DNA of 53,283 bases from Treponema sp. (GTDB taxonomy: Bacteria > Spirochaetota > Spirochaetia > Treponematales > Treponemataceae), in contig JAFXSM010000051.1 in the NCBI GenBank assembly GCA_017525605.1, positions 1 through 53,283 on the forward strand, read 5' to 3'. The notes below the pieces were generated by a model, which saw only the letters and a list, made by a program, of their open reading frames with translations, was not told the DNA's origin and did no database searches. The position numbers and the translations under genes are program-made. Positions within the stretch are counted from its first letter, which is position 1. Every line of letters starts with the position of its first letter. Positions 32,779 through 40,541 of the stretch are shown in pieces.

Positions 32779-35738
32779 GAGTCCGCCGAGTAGATTCTGA
32801 TTTTCGGCGTTTCGGAAAGATATTTTTCCATCACGCGTATATAATCAGCTTTCGTTGCGGAATCTACGGCCTCGTACTGGTCAAGGTACAGGTTTGCGTT
32901 GCCGGAGCGGACGCTTTTTTCGATGAGGGAAGCCGCACCTTCGGCTGTTCCGCTTTCGGCAAGGTTTTCCATTATCCATCTGTTTTCCATTCTGGACAGA
33001 AGCTCATGCTTTTCGTGGCTGAGCGATTTTTTTTCGTCCGCATTTGCGTTTTTCGCCGCACCGGATTCTTCCGATTTTTCTGATTCAGCTGGAATTTCTG
33101 AATTTGCATTTTCGGTTTCGGAATTTCCGTCCGTTTCTTCCGAATTCGAATTTTTGTTCGCCCTGTTTTCCTCTTCGTTCCTGATTCTCTCCAAATCCGA
33201 TTTCAGCTCGGCGAACGCTTCCTTTATGTATTTGTCAATCATCGCCGTCCTTTCGACGTTCGTTGCGACAATCCGCGTGAACGGAAGCGTTTTCTCCGCA
33301 GGGTAGATTTTGATGCGCGTCGGTTTTTCCGTCGTCTGAATCACCTCCGCTTTCTTTTCGATTCTCGTAGCGATTTCCGAAAGCAGCGCGTTAAAAAGTG
33401 CCGCATCCGTCGAAGAAACGTCCGGAGACTTCATGATGTAGAGGAGCGGGTCAAGGAATTTCGTGGTCGGAATCAAAGTTGCTGGCATCGGGCCTGCCTT
33501 GTCCGCGCTGATGTCGGTCAGAAAGAGGTGCTTGAGCTGGATTCGCTTTTCCATGTTGGAGAACGAAGGCTCTTTTATGCTGAATTTTTTGTGCGCCGTG
33601 ATTTTGTTCGTTCCGAGCGAGCCGAATGTTTCGTTCAAAGTTTTTTCGATTTCCGTTTCGCTCCTGAAATTTCCTGCGAGCACGACCGAATATCTCGACG
33701 AGTCGATTATGAACGGGTAGCTGTCGATAATCTCGTTGAATTTCAGCTCGGCCGGCTTGTCTTTTGTGTCGTTGTACGAAAGAGCCAAGTCATTTTTCTC
33801 GTAGAGTTTTCTTATCGCGTAGCTCGTGAGCTGGAATTCGCCCGTCGCGATTTTCTGCCGCCACTGTGTCCTTTCGTCGTAGCAGATTCCGTCCGCCATC
33901 ACGGGAGTTATGTCGCCGAAGATGATTGCGCCCGTGATTGCCGAAAGTGCCTGCCGTACTTCGTCGGAAGCGAATTTTACGCTGATTAGGGAGTATGTCG
34001 GCTCGGTTTTCGCTGTCACTGAATACATCCCGCGAATGTTCCCGTTGAAGTGCAGCATGTCGAGCTGGTTCCTGATGTTGAGCGCGAGCGCGTCTGCAAG
34101 GACAGTCGTCAGCCCGATTTTGTCCTTGAACATCAGATCTCCGCCCAGAATCGTGATTGAAAGCGATGCCATGTTCGTGTTCGTCGTCTTTATCGTCGCA
34201 CGGATTCCGTTTGTAAGCGCGATTGTCTTTGTGTCCGCCTTGTTGCGCTCCACAAATCTTTTTGCGGATTCGTACATGTCTTTCTCAGTCTGCTCCTCGA
34301 CCGTCTTTTCCTGTATTTCGTTTCCTTTTGAATTCCGCGTGCGCATAACTTCCTGATAATATTTCTGCCTGAACCACGCGCCCTCGTTCTTCGTAATCTG
34401 CTTGAATCCGAGCTTTTTCAGTGCGGATTCGTTTTTCGAGTACAATTTCGAATTCATCAGGACGAATACGAACGGTTTCTCGCCTGCGATTTTTTTTGAG
34501 AGATTGTCCGAATCGATTCCGCGTAGTGTGCCGAGCCTTGCGAATAGCGTTTTCTCCGGTGATTTTTCGTTTCGGAGGGAAGCCCAGTCCGCGAGAATCT
34601 GCATTATCTGCGTCGATGAGTCGCAACGCTGGACGAACGAGCTTGTGTACTGCGAAATCTCATATTCGAACGCCTCTTTCGTGAAGAATTTTCCGTCGAG
34701 TTTTTCAAGGAGAATCCTGACCTGCTCGGCAGGGGAAGTTTGCGTCCTTTCCATGAGAGTCTGCAGAATCAGCCTTGACGAATTCGATTTCTGAGCCGAG
34801 GTCGCGTTTATGTATTCGTTTCCGCGTATTCCGAGCCGTTTGTCGCCTGTGAGCGTCGATTTGAAAAGCGAGAATTCCTCTTCCATTGCGGTCGCCGCCA
34901 TGTCGCATTCCGCCTGGTTCAGGGTCGTGTACTGGATTACGACCTGCGACATTTCGTCCGAGAATTTCGGGTCGGTCAAAACGAAGAGCTTTTCGTCCGG
35001 GATTTTTCCGTTTTTGATGTCCGCCTTGATTCTCTCTTCAGCCTCGCTCGTTGTCGCCCTTGAGTCCGCCTTCGTGAATCTTCCGAAATATCTTTTTGCG
35101 TATGTCTCGGCCGCGACCGCCGTGATGTTTCCGCTGACGTAAAGGACAGCGTTGTCCGGCGTGTAGTAGTTCTTAGAGATGTCGCTGAGTATCGCCCTCG
35201 ATTCTGAGATTGACTTCTGCGAGAAAATCGACGGGTCAGTGCTCGACTCCCTTTTCCACGGCGCGGTCGGAAAAACTTTCGCCTCTATCGCGGAATTTAT
35301 GAATCCCGCGGAATCCGAGGCGTACATCGACGTGTTGACCTGTTCCGTGTTGATTTCGCTTCTGAGTTTCTTTTCGCTTAGTTGCAACGGTTCGAGCATT
35401 TCCGAAAGGCTCTGCATCGCTTTTTCCGCGTCGCTCGGTGCGCAAATCTGAAGCCGTGTCGCGCTTTCCGAGTCTATCATGGCGTTCTTGAGCCTTGCGT
35501 ACAGCGGAAAATATCCGGCGTTCCCCTCGTCCTGCGCGGAATATCCCGCACCGACACGGAGCTCCATTCTGACAAGCGCGCTCGAAGTGTCTTCTATTAA
35601 ATAGAGCTTCAGGCCGTTCTCGAATGTCATGAACCGGATGTCCTTCGCGGAGAATGCGAAAAGCGGTGAATGAAGAATTACAAGAAAAAGCAACTTTGTG
35701 AATGACGATTTTATATTGAAAATTGATTTTATGAACAT
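32769..35738 (-). CDS. M16 (insulinase-like) family protein with degenerate zinc site
   Basis: The protein has 989 residues. An N-terminal signal (KLLFLVILHSPLFAFSA) predicts export. The region after it (FMTFENGLKLYLIEDTSSA, RVGAGYSAQDEGNAGYFPLY) aligns with the M16 fold, but the HXXEH zinc motif is replaced by YFPLYA, so it should not be a zinc protease. Later segments (NYYTPDNAVLYVSGNI, RYSVVLAGNF) are M16-like. An Asn/Ser/Glu-rich linker occupies about 855-920. I start at 35738, where TATAAT lies 6 bases upstream; a GTG at 35774 would add 12 residues and overlap that -10. Possibly a non-catalytic partner or scaffold of the peptidase at 40542. Confidence 0.82.
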   Translation of the reverse strand: MFIKSIFNIKSSFTKLLFLVILHSPLFAFSAKDIRFMTFENGLKLYLIEDTSSALVRMELRVGAGYSAQDEGNAGYFPLYARLKNAMIDSESATRLQICAPSDAEKAMQSLSEMLEPLQLSEKKLRSEINTEQVNTSMYASDSAGFINSAIEAKVFPTAPWKRESSTDPSIFSQKSISESRAILSDISKNYYTPDNAVLYVSGNITAVAAETYAKRYFGRFTKADSRATTSEAEERIKADIKNGKIPDEKLFVLTDPKFSDEMSQVVIQYTTLNQAECDMAATAMEEEFSLFKSTLTGDKRLGIRGNEYINATSAQKSNSSRLILQTLMERTQTSPAEQVRILLEKLDGKFFTKEAFEYEISQYTSSFVQRCDSSTQIMQILADWASLRNEKSPEKTLFARLGTLRGIDSDNLSKKIAGEKPFVFVLMNSKLYSKNESALKKLGFKQITKNEGAWFRQKYYQEVMRTRNSKGNEIQEKTVEEQTEKDMYESAKRFVERNKADTKTIALTNGIRATIKTTNTNMASLSITILGGDLMFKDKIGLTTVLADALALNIRNQLDMLHFNGNIRGMYSVTAKTEPTYSLISVKFASDEVRQALSAITGAIIFGDITPVMADGICYDERTQWRQKIATGEFQLTSYAIRKLYEKNDLALSYNDTKDKPAELKFNEIIDSYPFIIDSSRYSVVLAGNFRSETEIEKTLNETFGSLGTNKITAHKKFSIKEPSFSNMEKRIQLKHLFLTDISADKAGPMPATLIPTTKFLDPLLYIMKSPDVSSTDAALFNALLSEIATRIEKKAEVIQTTEKPTRIKIYPAEKTLPFTRIVATNVERTAMIDKYIKEAFAELKSDLERIRNEEENRANKNSNSEETDGNSETENANSEIPAESEKSEESGAAKNANADEKKSLSHEKHELLSRMENRWIMENLAESGTAEGAASLIEKSVRSGNANLYLDQYEAVDSATKADYIRVMEKYLSETPKIRIYSADSKK

Positions 35739-35744
35739 TCTGAA

Positions 35745-35750
35745 ATTATA
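35745..35750 (-). promoter_or_regulatory. -10 hexamer adjacent to M16-like gene
   Basis: Minus-strand TATAAT ends 6 bases before the ATG at 35738. The -35 is poor. Confidence 0.45.
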
Positions 35751-35802
35751 AATGATTTTTTTGATGCTAAACACTCAATATTAAAATTCCGAGATTGTAA
35801 TA

Positions 35803-37989
35803 ATGATTAAGATTATTGACGAACCAAATACAAACAGGCTTCCGCCTCTCGATGTGAAATTTCTTGCTGGAAAACGGCATCTTCGGGAGGACGAAATTGA
35901 GATTCTGAGAAAGACCAACATAAACGACGACGATTCCTGGCAGAATGTGTACGTTGACGAGCGCGGGTTCGACCCGAATCTGTTCCGCGGAAACGAAATC
36001 CGCGGTTTTCTTGTGATTGGGCATCTTCGGAAAGTTGACCTCCGCTACCACGATTTGTGCCTCTGCGCAGGCGTTTACTGCTCGAACCTTGAGAACATCG
36101 TTCTCGGCGACGACGTTTGCATCCGCGAGGTGAAATATTTCTCGAACTATCACGTTGACTCAAGGGTAATTCTCTTCTGCATTTCAGAGATTTCGTGCAC
36201 CTGCCATTCGAAATTCGGAAACGGAATATTGAAGGAGGGAGAGCCAGAATCGAACAGAATCTGGATTGGAGTCGGAAACGAAAACGACGCGCGTTCGATT
36301 CTTCCTTTCGAGGACATGATTACGGCCGACGCGTTCCTCTGGTCGCGCTACAGGGAAGACTCAAAGCTGATGGAGCGTTTCCTTGAAATCACGGAAAAGC
36401 CGTTCTCGAAGAAAAACGACACGTTCGGCTTTATCGGCTCGAACACTGTCATCAAAAACACGACGCTGATTAAGGACGCGAAAATCGGCGAAAATGCTTA
36501 CATAAAAGGCGCGTTCAAGATTAAGAACGTGACGATTCTTTCGAGCGAGGACGAGCCTAGCCAGGTGGGCGAAGGCGTTGAGCTGGTGAACGGAATCGTC
36601 GGATACCGCTCAAGGATTTTCTATCAGGCCGTCGCGGTGCGTTTCGTAATCGGAAGAAACTGCCAGCTCAAATACGGGGCGCGGCTTTTGAATTCAGTTC
36701 TCGGCGACAACTCGACAGTCTCATGCTGCGAAATCCTCAACAACCTGATTTTTCCGTTCCACGAGCAGCACCACAATTCGTCGTTCCTCATCGCTTCCAC
36801 AGTCTGCGGTCAGTCGAACATCGCTTCAGGCGCGACTGTCGGCTCGAACCACAACTCGCGCTCCCCGGACGGCGAGCTTTTTGCGGGGCGCGGTTTCTGG
36901 CCGGGGCTTTGCTCGGACTTCAAGCACAACTGCTATTTCGCGAGCTTCGTCCTTGTCGCAAAGGGAAGTTATCAGAACGAGCTGAACATCAGGTATCCGT
37001 TCTCGCTTGTGGCATCGAACGGCGCGAGAAGGGCAGTTTCAATCATTCCTTCGTACTGGTTCCTGTACAACATGTACGCAATCGCAAGGAACAACATGAA
37101 ATTCAAGAAGCGCGACAAGCGTCTCATAAAAGTCCAGAACATCGAGACGAACCCGCTCGCGCCGGACACGATTCAGGAAGTCGTTTACGGAATTGAGCGT
37201 CTTATCGAGCTGACTTCGCAATATCTAATCGAGCGCGGCTACGAGAAAATAATCGGAGCTTTGACTGAGCGCGAGAAATTGCAGGTCGCAAAAGATTATC
37301 TCCATCAGAATCCGAATGCGGATTTCAAGCTGCAGGACATGGAGTGCCAGAGAAAATACGGCGCGACGATTCTGAAACCTCTTAAGGCGTACAAGGAATA
37401 CAGGAAAATCGTCAAGTATTTCGCTGTTTCCGTCCTCATGGAGTACTGCAAGGCTAATTCGATTTCTTCGCTTTCGATGCAGGACATGAAGGAAATTTCA
37501 GAGCTTCCTCTTTTCACAAAGTGGGTGAACGTCGGAGGGCAAATAATCCCTGAAGAAAAAGTCTACGAGCTTTTTGATAAGGTGAAGGACGGCACGATTG
37601 ACTCGTGGCAGGAAATCCATTCGTTCTACGACGAGTGCCAGAAAAAATACCTCGATTACAAGGCGGCGTATTCGGTTCATCTTCTTGAGCTTCTCTACTC
37701 AAAGAAAATCTGCGAATTCTCGTGCTGCATCTTTGCGGACATAAAAAACGACGTGACGCTCGTCAGCAACGAGATGTACGATTCCGCCCTCGACTCGCGG
37801 AAGAAAGATTACGAGGACTTCTTCAGGAAAATCACTTTCAAGAGCGATGACGAGATGAAATGCGTTCTCGGCACTCTTGCGGACAACGAATTCCTGCAGG
37901 ATCTCAAGCTGAAAACGGAGGAATTCGACAGCCAGCTGAAATCCTTGTTCAGCGGAATCTGCGGAAAACTTGAAACTCCGCATAATTGA
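35803..37989 (+). CDS. DUF4954 family protein, left-handed beta-helix
   Basis: The protein has 728 residues. Residues about 50-330 carry hexapeptide-type repeats (LENIVLGDDVCIREV, IKNTTLIKDAKIGENAYIKG, VGEGVELVNGIVGYRSRIFY, LLNSVLGDNSTVSCCEILNN), predicting a left-handed parallel beta-helix as in acyl- and nucleotidyl-transferases. The sequence between, SNHNSRSPDGELFAGRGFWPGLCSDFKHNC, and the helical C-terminus are typical of DUF4954, which is frequent in spirochaetes and Bacteroidetes. The enzymatic activity is not known. There is no Shine-Dalgarno. It lies divergently from the M16-like gene, and its stop codon overlaps the -35 of the leu leader. Confidence 0.85.
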   Translation: MIKIIDEPNTNRLPPLDVKFLAGKRHLREDEIEILRKTNINDDDSWQNVYVDERGFDPNLFRGNEIRGFLVIGHLRKVDLRYHDLCLCAGVYCSNLENIVLGDDVCIREVKYFSNYHVDSRVILFCISEISCTCHSKFGNGILKEGEPESNRIWIGVGNENDARSILPFEDMITADAFLWSRYREDSKLMERFLEITEKPFSKKNDTFGFIGSNTVIKNTTLIKDAKIGENAYIKGAFKIKNVTILSSEDEPSQVGEGVELVNGIVGYRSRIFYQAVAVRFVIGRNCQLKYGARLLNSVLGDNSTVSCCEILNNLIFPFHEQHHNSSFLIASTVCGQSNIASGATVGSNHNSRSPDGELFAGRGFWPGLCSDFKHNCYFASFVLVAKGSYQNELNIRYPFSLVASNGARRAVSIIPSYWFLYNMYAIARNNMKFKKRDKRLIKVQNIETNPLAPDTIQEVVYGIERLIELTSQYLIERGYEKIIGALTEREKLQVAKDYLHQNPNADFKLQDMECQRKYGATILKPLKAYKEYRKIVKYFAVSVLMEYCKANSISSLSMQDMKEISELPLFTKWVNVGGQIIPEEKVYELFDKVKDGTIDSWQEIHSFYDECQKKYLDYKAAYSVHLLELLYSKKICEFSCCIFADIKNDVTLVSNEMYDSALDSRKKDYEDFFRKITFKSDDEMKCVLGTLADNEFLQDLKLKTEEFDSQLKSLFSGICGKLETPHN

Positions 37990-38014
37990 ACAAAACGTTC
38001 TTATGCTCTATCAT
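37986..38014 (+). promoter_or_regulatory. Promoter of leuA leader transcript
   Basis: TTGAAC (37986-37991), spacer 17, TATCAT (38009-38014). The predicted start falls at or beside the ATG of the leader peptide (38022). The -35 overlaps the stop of the upstream gene. Confidence 0.65.
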
Positions 38015-38021
38015 TTACGCC

Positions 38022-38078
38022 ATGAATTGTTTTGCACTACTACTATCTAACCTTACAGTCTCGGAAGAAAACCGCTGA
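38022..38078 (+). CDS. leuL: leu leader peptide (attenuation)
   Basis: This 18-codon frame reads MNCFALLLSNLTVSEENR. It contains three consecutive CTA leucine codons (38037-38045) and a fourth Leu (CTT), followed by a stop, a hairpin region and a terminator ahead of leuA. CTA appears infrequently in neighbouring genes, so charging of the matching tRNA-Leu would be limiting when leucine is scarce. The position and codons match leu attenuation leaders of enteric bacteria. There is no Shine-Dalgarno and the ATG is 7 bases after the -10, so the peptide is probably read from a leaderless RNA. Confidence 0.78.
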   Translation: MNCFALLLSNLTVSEENR

Positions 38079-38114
38079 AAGCAGTGTATTCAATTCATAA
38101 TTCATGGATTTTAC

Positions 38115-38146
38115 AGACCTGTTGCTTTTGGCGGCAGGTCTTTTTT
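38115..38146 (+). terminator. leuA attenuator terminator
   Basis: AGACCTGTTGC pairs with GCGGCAGGTCT (11 pairs, two G-U), loop TTTTG, followed by six T. It lies between the leader peptide and leuA, 37 bases before the ATG. Alternative pairings include CCATGAATT (38020-38028) with AATTCATGG (38098-38106), which would depend on the ribosome position. Confidence 0.8.
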
Positions 38147-38182
38147 ATTTTCAAAATTGAATTATAAAAAGGAGAAAAACAA

Positions 38183-39862
38183 ATGAATGCGTCAAAGTAC
38201 AAGCCGTTTCCTGGTGCGCCGATTCAGAACAGAACGTGGCCGGGAAAGCACATCGAAAAGGCTCCGGTCTGGTGCTCCGTTGACCTTCGCGACGGAAACC
38301 AGGCGTTGATAGACCCGATGGGAATCGAGACGAAGCTCAAATTCTTCGATCTGCTAGTGAAAATCGGCTTCAAGGAAATTGAAATCTGCTTTCCTTCCGC
38401 AAGCGACACTGAATTCGACTTCTGCAGAAGGCTCATTGACGAAAAGCACATTCCTGACGACGTGACGATTCAGGTTCTCTGCCAGGCTCGCGAGCATCTC
38501 ATCAAGAAAACGATGGAGGCGATAAAGGGTGCGCCGAACGTGATTTTCCACATCTACAACTCGACTTCTCCTGCACAGCGAAAATACGTCTTCAACAAAT
38601 CAAAAGAGGAAATCATCAAGATTGCAGTTGACGGCGTTAAGTGCATAAAAGAGTGCATGAAGGACTTGAGCGAGGACGAGCGGAAGAGAATCAGGCTTGA
38701 GTATTCTCCTGAAAGTTTTTCGATGACTGAAATCGACTACGCAATCGAAATCTGCAACGCTGTCGGAAAAGAATGGGGTTTTTCTTCCGACAACAAAATC
38801 ATCTACAACCTGCCTTCGACTGTCGAATGTTACACGCCGAATGTCTACGCGGACGCAATCGAATATTTCGCGTCGAAAGTCGAGGGGCGCGAGAACGTGA
38901 TAATCTCGACGCACTGCCACAACGACAGGGGAACTGGTGTCGCAGCGTGCGAGCTTGGACTTCTTGCAGGCGCGGACCGCGTTGAGGGCTGCCTTTTCGG
39001 AAACGGAGAGCGCACCGGAAACCTCGACATCGTGACAGTCGCGCTCAATATGTTCAGCGAGGGCGTTGACCCGGAGCTTGACTTCTCGAACCTTCCTGAA
39101 ATCGCGGACGCATACCAGGAATTCACAAAGATGGATATTCCTCCGCGCACTCCTTACGCCGGCGGACTTGCGTACACGGCTCTTTCAGGCGGCCATCAGG
39201 ATGCGATTGCGAAAGGACTTGCCGCTCGCGCGAAAATGTCGGAAGACGAAATCTGGGACGTTCCGTACATCCTCATCGACCCGCACGATATCGGCCGCCA
39301 GTACGAGGGAATCATCAGAATCAACTCTCAGAGCGGAAAGGGCGGCTCGTCATTCATCCTCGAACACAACTACGGCTATGCGATTCCGAAGAAGATGCAG
39401 CCTGCAATCGGCGACCTCATAAAGAGCGAATCCGACAAGGCACAGCGCGAGCTTCAGCCTGAGGAAATCCTCAAGTTCTTCGAAAGCCAGTGGATTTCGA
39501 ACAGGAAAAGATTCGACATCGTGGACATCGCTTCGACGCATCTTGAGTCGCAGCAGGGAGAAGATGCGGTCGAGCGCGTCTCATGTTTCGGCTCGGTCAA
39601 ATACAACGGCGAGCAGATTACAATCAGCGGAAAGGGAAACGGTCCTCTCGACGCGTTCGTTGAGGCACTCGGCGAGACTTCCGTTCCGAAGTTCAACATC
39701 TCTGATTTCCACGAGCATTCAATCGGTCAGGGAAGCAACACATGCGCTGTCGCATACGTCCAGATTACGACCGAAAGCGGCGAGAAATTCTGGGGCGTCG
39801 GAAAGTCATCGAACGTCGGTCGCGCGGGTATCAATGCGGTTGTGTCCGCGCTGAACCAGTAG
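38183..39862 (+). CDS. leuA: 2-isopropylmalate synthase
   Basis: The 559-residue enzyme condenses acetyl-CoA and 2-oxoisovalerate, the first committed step of leucine synthesis. It starts MNASKYKPFPGAPIQNRTWP, the opening of the longer LeuA type. DLRDGNQAL near residue 36 is the catalytic/metal region, THCHNDRGTGVAACELGLLA near 244 supplies the metal-binding HCHND, and RVEGCLFGNGERTGN near 270 the GxGERxG loop. The C-terminal roughly 110 residues form the LeuA dimer domain for leucine feedback. AAAAAGGAG lies nine bases before the ATG. Other leu genes are not in the window, so leuA appears to stand alone under attenuation control. Confidence 0.95.
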   Translation: MNASKYKPFPGAPIQNRTWPGKHIEKAPVWCSVDLRDGNQALIDPMGIETKLKFFDLLVKIGFKEIEICFPSASDTEFDFCRRLIDEKHIPDDVTIQVLCQAREHLIKKTMEAIKGAPNVIFHIYNSTSPAQRKYVFNKSKEEIIKIAVDGVKCIKECMKDLSEDERKRIRLEYSPESFSMTEIDYAIEICNAVGKEWGFSSDNKIIYNLPSTVECYTPNVYADAIEYFASKVEGRENVIISTHCHNDRGTGVAACELGLLAGADRVEGCLFGNGERTGNLDIVTVALNMFSEGVDPELDFSNLPEIADAYQEFTKMDIPPRTPYAGGLAYTALSGGHQDAIAKGLAARAKMSEDEIWDVPYILIDPHDIGRQYEGIIRINSQSGKGGSSFILEHNYGYAIPKKMQPAIGDLIKSESDKAQRELQPEEILKFFESQWISNRKRFDIVDIASTHLESQQGEDAVERVSCFGSVKYNGEQITISGKGNGPLDAFVEALGETSVPKFNISDFHEHSIGQGSNTCAVAYVQITTESGEKFWGVGKSSNVGRAGINAVVSALNQ

Positions 39863-39884
39863 TGCAACTGTCAAATTTCATATC

Positions 39885-39926
39885 AACCTGTTCGGGAATT
39901 TTTTCTGAGCAGGTTTTATTTTTTTA
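39885..39926 (+). terminator. leuA terminator
   Basis: AACCTGTTCGG pairs with CTGAGCAGGTT (11 pairs, two G-U), loop GAATTTTTT, followed by a long T-rich tail. Confidence 0.82.
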
Positions 39927-39954
39927 GGGAATTTCGAAATCAGCAGAATGGAAT

Positions 39955-40287
39955 ATGAAAATTTTAAAATTGAAGCTTGATTATCAAAACGGTCCTTTGT
40001 GGCGTGATGTTTTTGATAGGAAAAAGTTGGCTGTCACGACAGGTGTGGATGTCGTTGAGAACGATGAGATTGCCTCTGAGATTGACGAAAAAATTCAGGA
40101 GATGTTCTCTTCTTATTATGAATTTGATTCGCATGGACAGGCTTGCTACTTCAACAGCGAGCAGGCGAAAAAAGACAAGGGCAAGATGCTTGAGTTGATT
40201 TCGCTTTTGAAGAAAAGGCTTGAGGAAATCAATGACGGTTCATTTTCCGTTGTCGATGAGGTTACAGAATTCGTAGCTGGTTTGTAG
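39955..40287 (+). CDS. Small hypothetical protein
   Basis: The protein has 110 residues: MKILKLKLDYQNGPLWRDVF, DEIASEIDEKIQEMFSSYYE, EQAKKDKGKMLELISLLKKR. It is acidic, has no signal and is mostly helical by appearance. I do not recognise it. Only a weak GG-AAT precedes the ATG. It is alone between the leuA terminator and the hairpin at 40311-40339. Confidence 0.55.
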   Translation: MKILKLKLDYQNGPLWRDVFDRKKLAVTTGVDVVENDEIASEIDEKIQEMFSSYYEFDSHGQACYFNSEQAKKDKGKMLELISLLKKRLEEINDGSFSVVDEVTEFVAGL

Positions 40288-40303
40288 ATTTTTATCTGCG
40301 TAC

Positions 40304-40339
40304 AAAAAAAGGACCCGATATTCGACGAACACCGGGTCC
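40304..40339 (-). terminator. Terminator on minus strand (end of candidate RNA)
   Basis: GGACCCG/CGGGTCC perfect 7-bp stem, followed on the minus strand by seven T (complement of 40304-40310). On the plus strand it lacks a T-run. Confidence 0.7.
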
Positions 40340-40425
40340 CCAAAGGAGAGGAGGATGCAGAAAACAGATGTGCTATAGGAATGTGCGAGCAAAACTTGCA
40401 CAAGCAGCACCTGCGAAAAACTGCA
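40304..40425 (-). ncRNA. Candidate small RNA with CU-rich loop
   Basis: On the minus strand three nested stems (TGCAG/CTGCA, GTGCT/AGCAC and TGTGCAAG/CTCGCACA) form a long irregular hairpin. A single-stranded CCTCCTCTCCTTT tract (complement of 40342-40354) follows, and the terminator ends it. Such CU-rich stretches can pair with Shine-Dalgarno sequences, so a trans-acting translational regulator is plausible. The promoter is weak (TATCAA near 40430-40435). The same bases on the plus strand look like a strong SD followed by a 7-codon frame (ATG 40355), so orientation is not certain. Confidence 0.38.
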
Positions 40426-40504
40426 GTGATTGATAAGAAAACTCTTGCAATCACAAAAACAAACAGCAGAATTACTGTTTGGTTACAAAGATAATCTGAT
40501 TTTT

Positions 40505-40533
40505 TTGAAAAATCAACGATATTGCACTAGAAT
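40505..40533 (+). promoter_or_regulatory. Promoter of M16 peptidase operon (leaderless)
   Basis: TTGAAA (40505-40510), spacer 17, TAGAAT (40528-40533), then only 8 bases to the ATG at 40542. There is no Shine-Dalgarno. Confidence 0.7.
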
Positions 40534-40541
40534 CTCTTTTT

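Noticed and set aside
40304..40425. Possible signal recognition particle RNA
   Set aside because: An AGCAG appears beside a hairpin, but the conserved GGAA tetraloop and short helix 8 geometry are missing.
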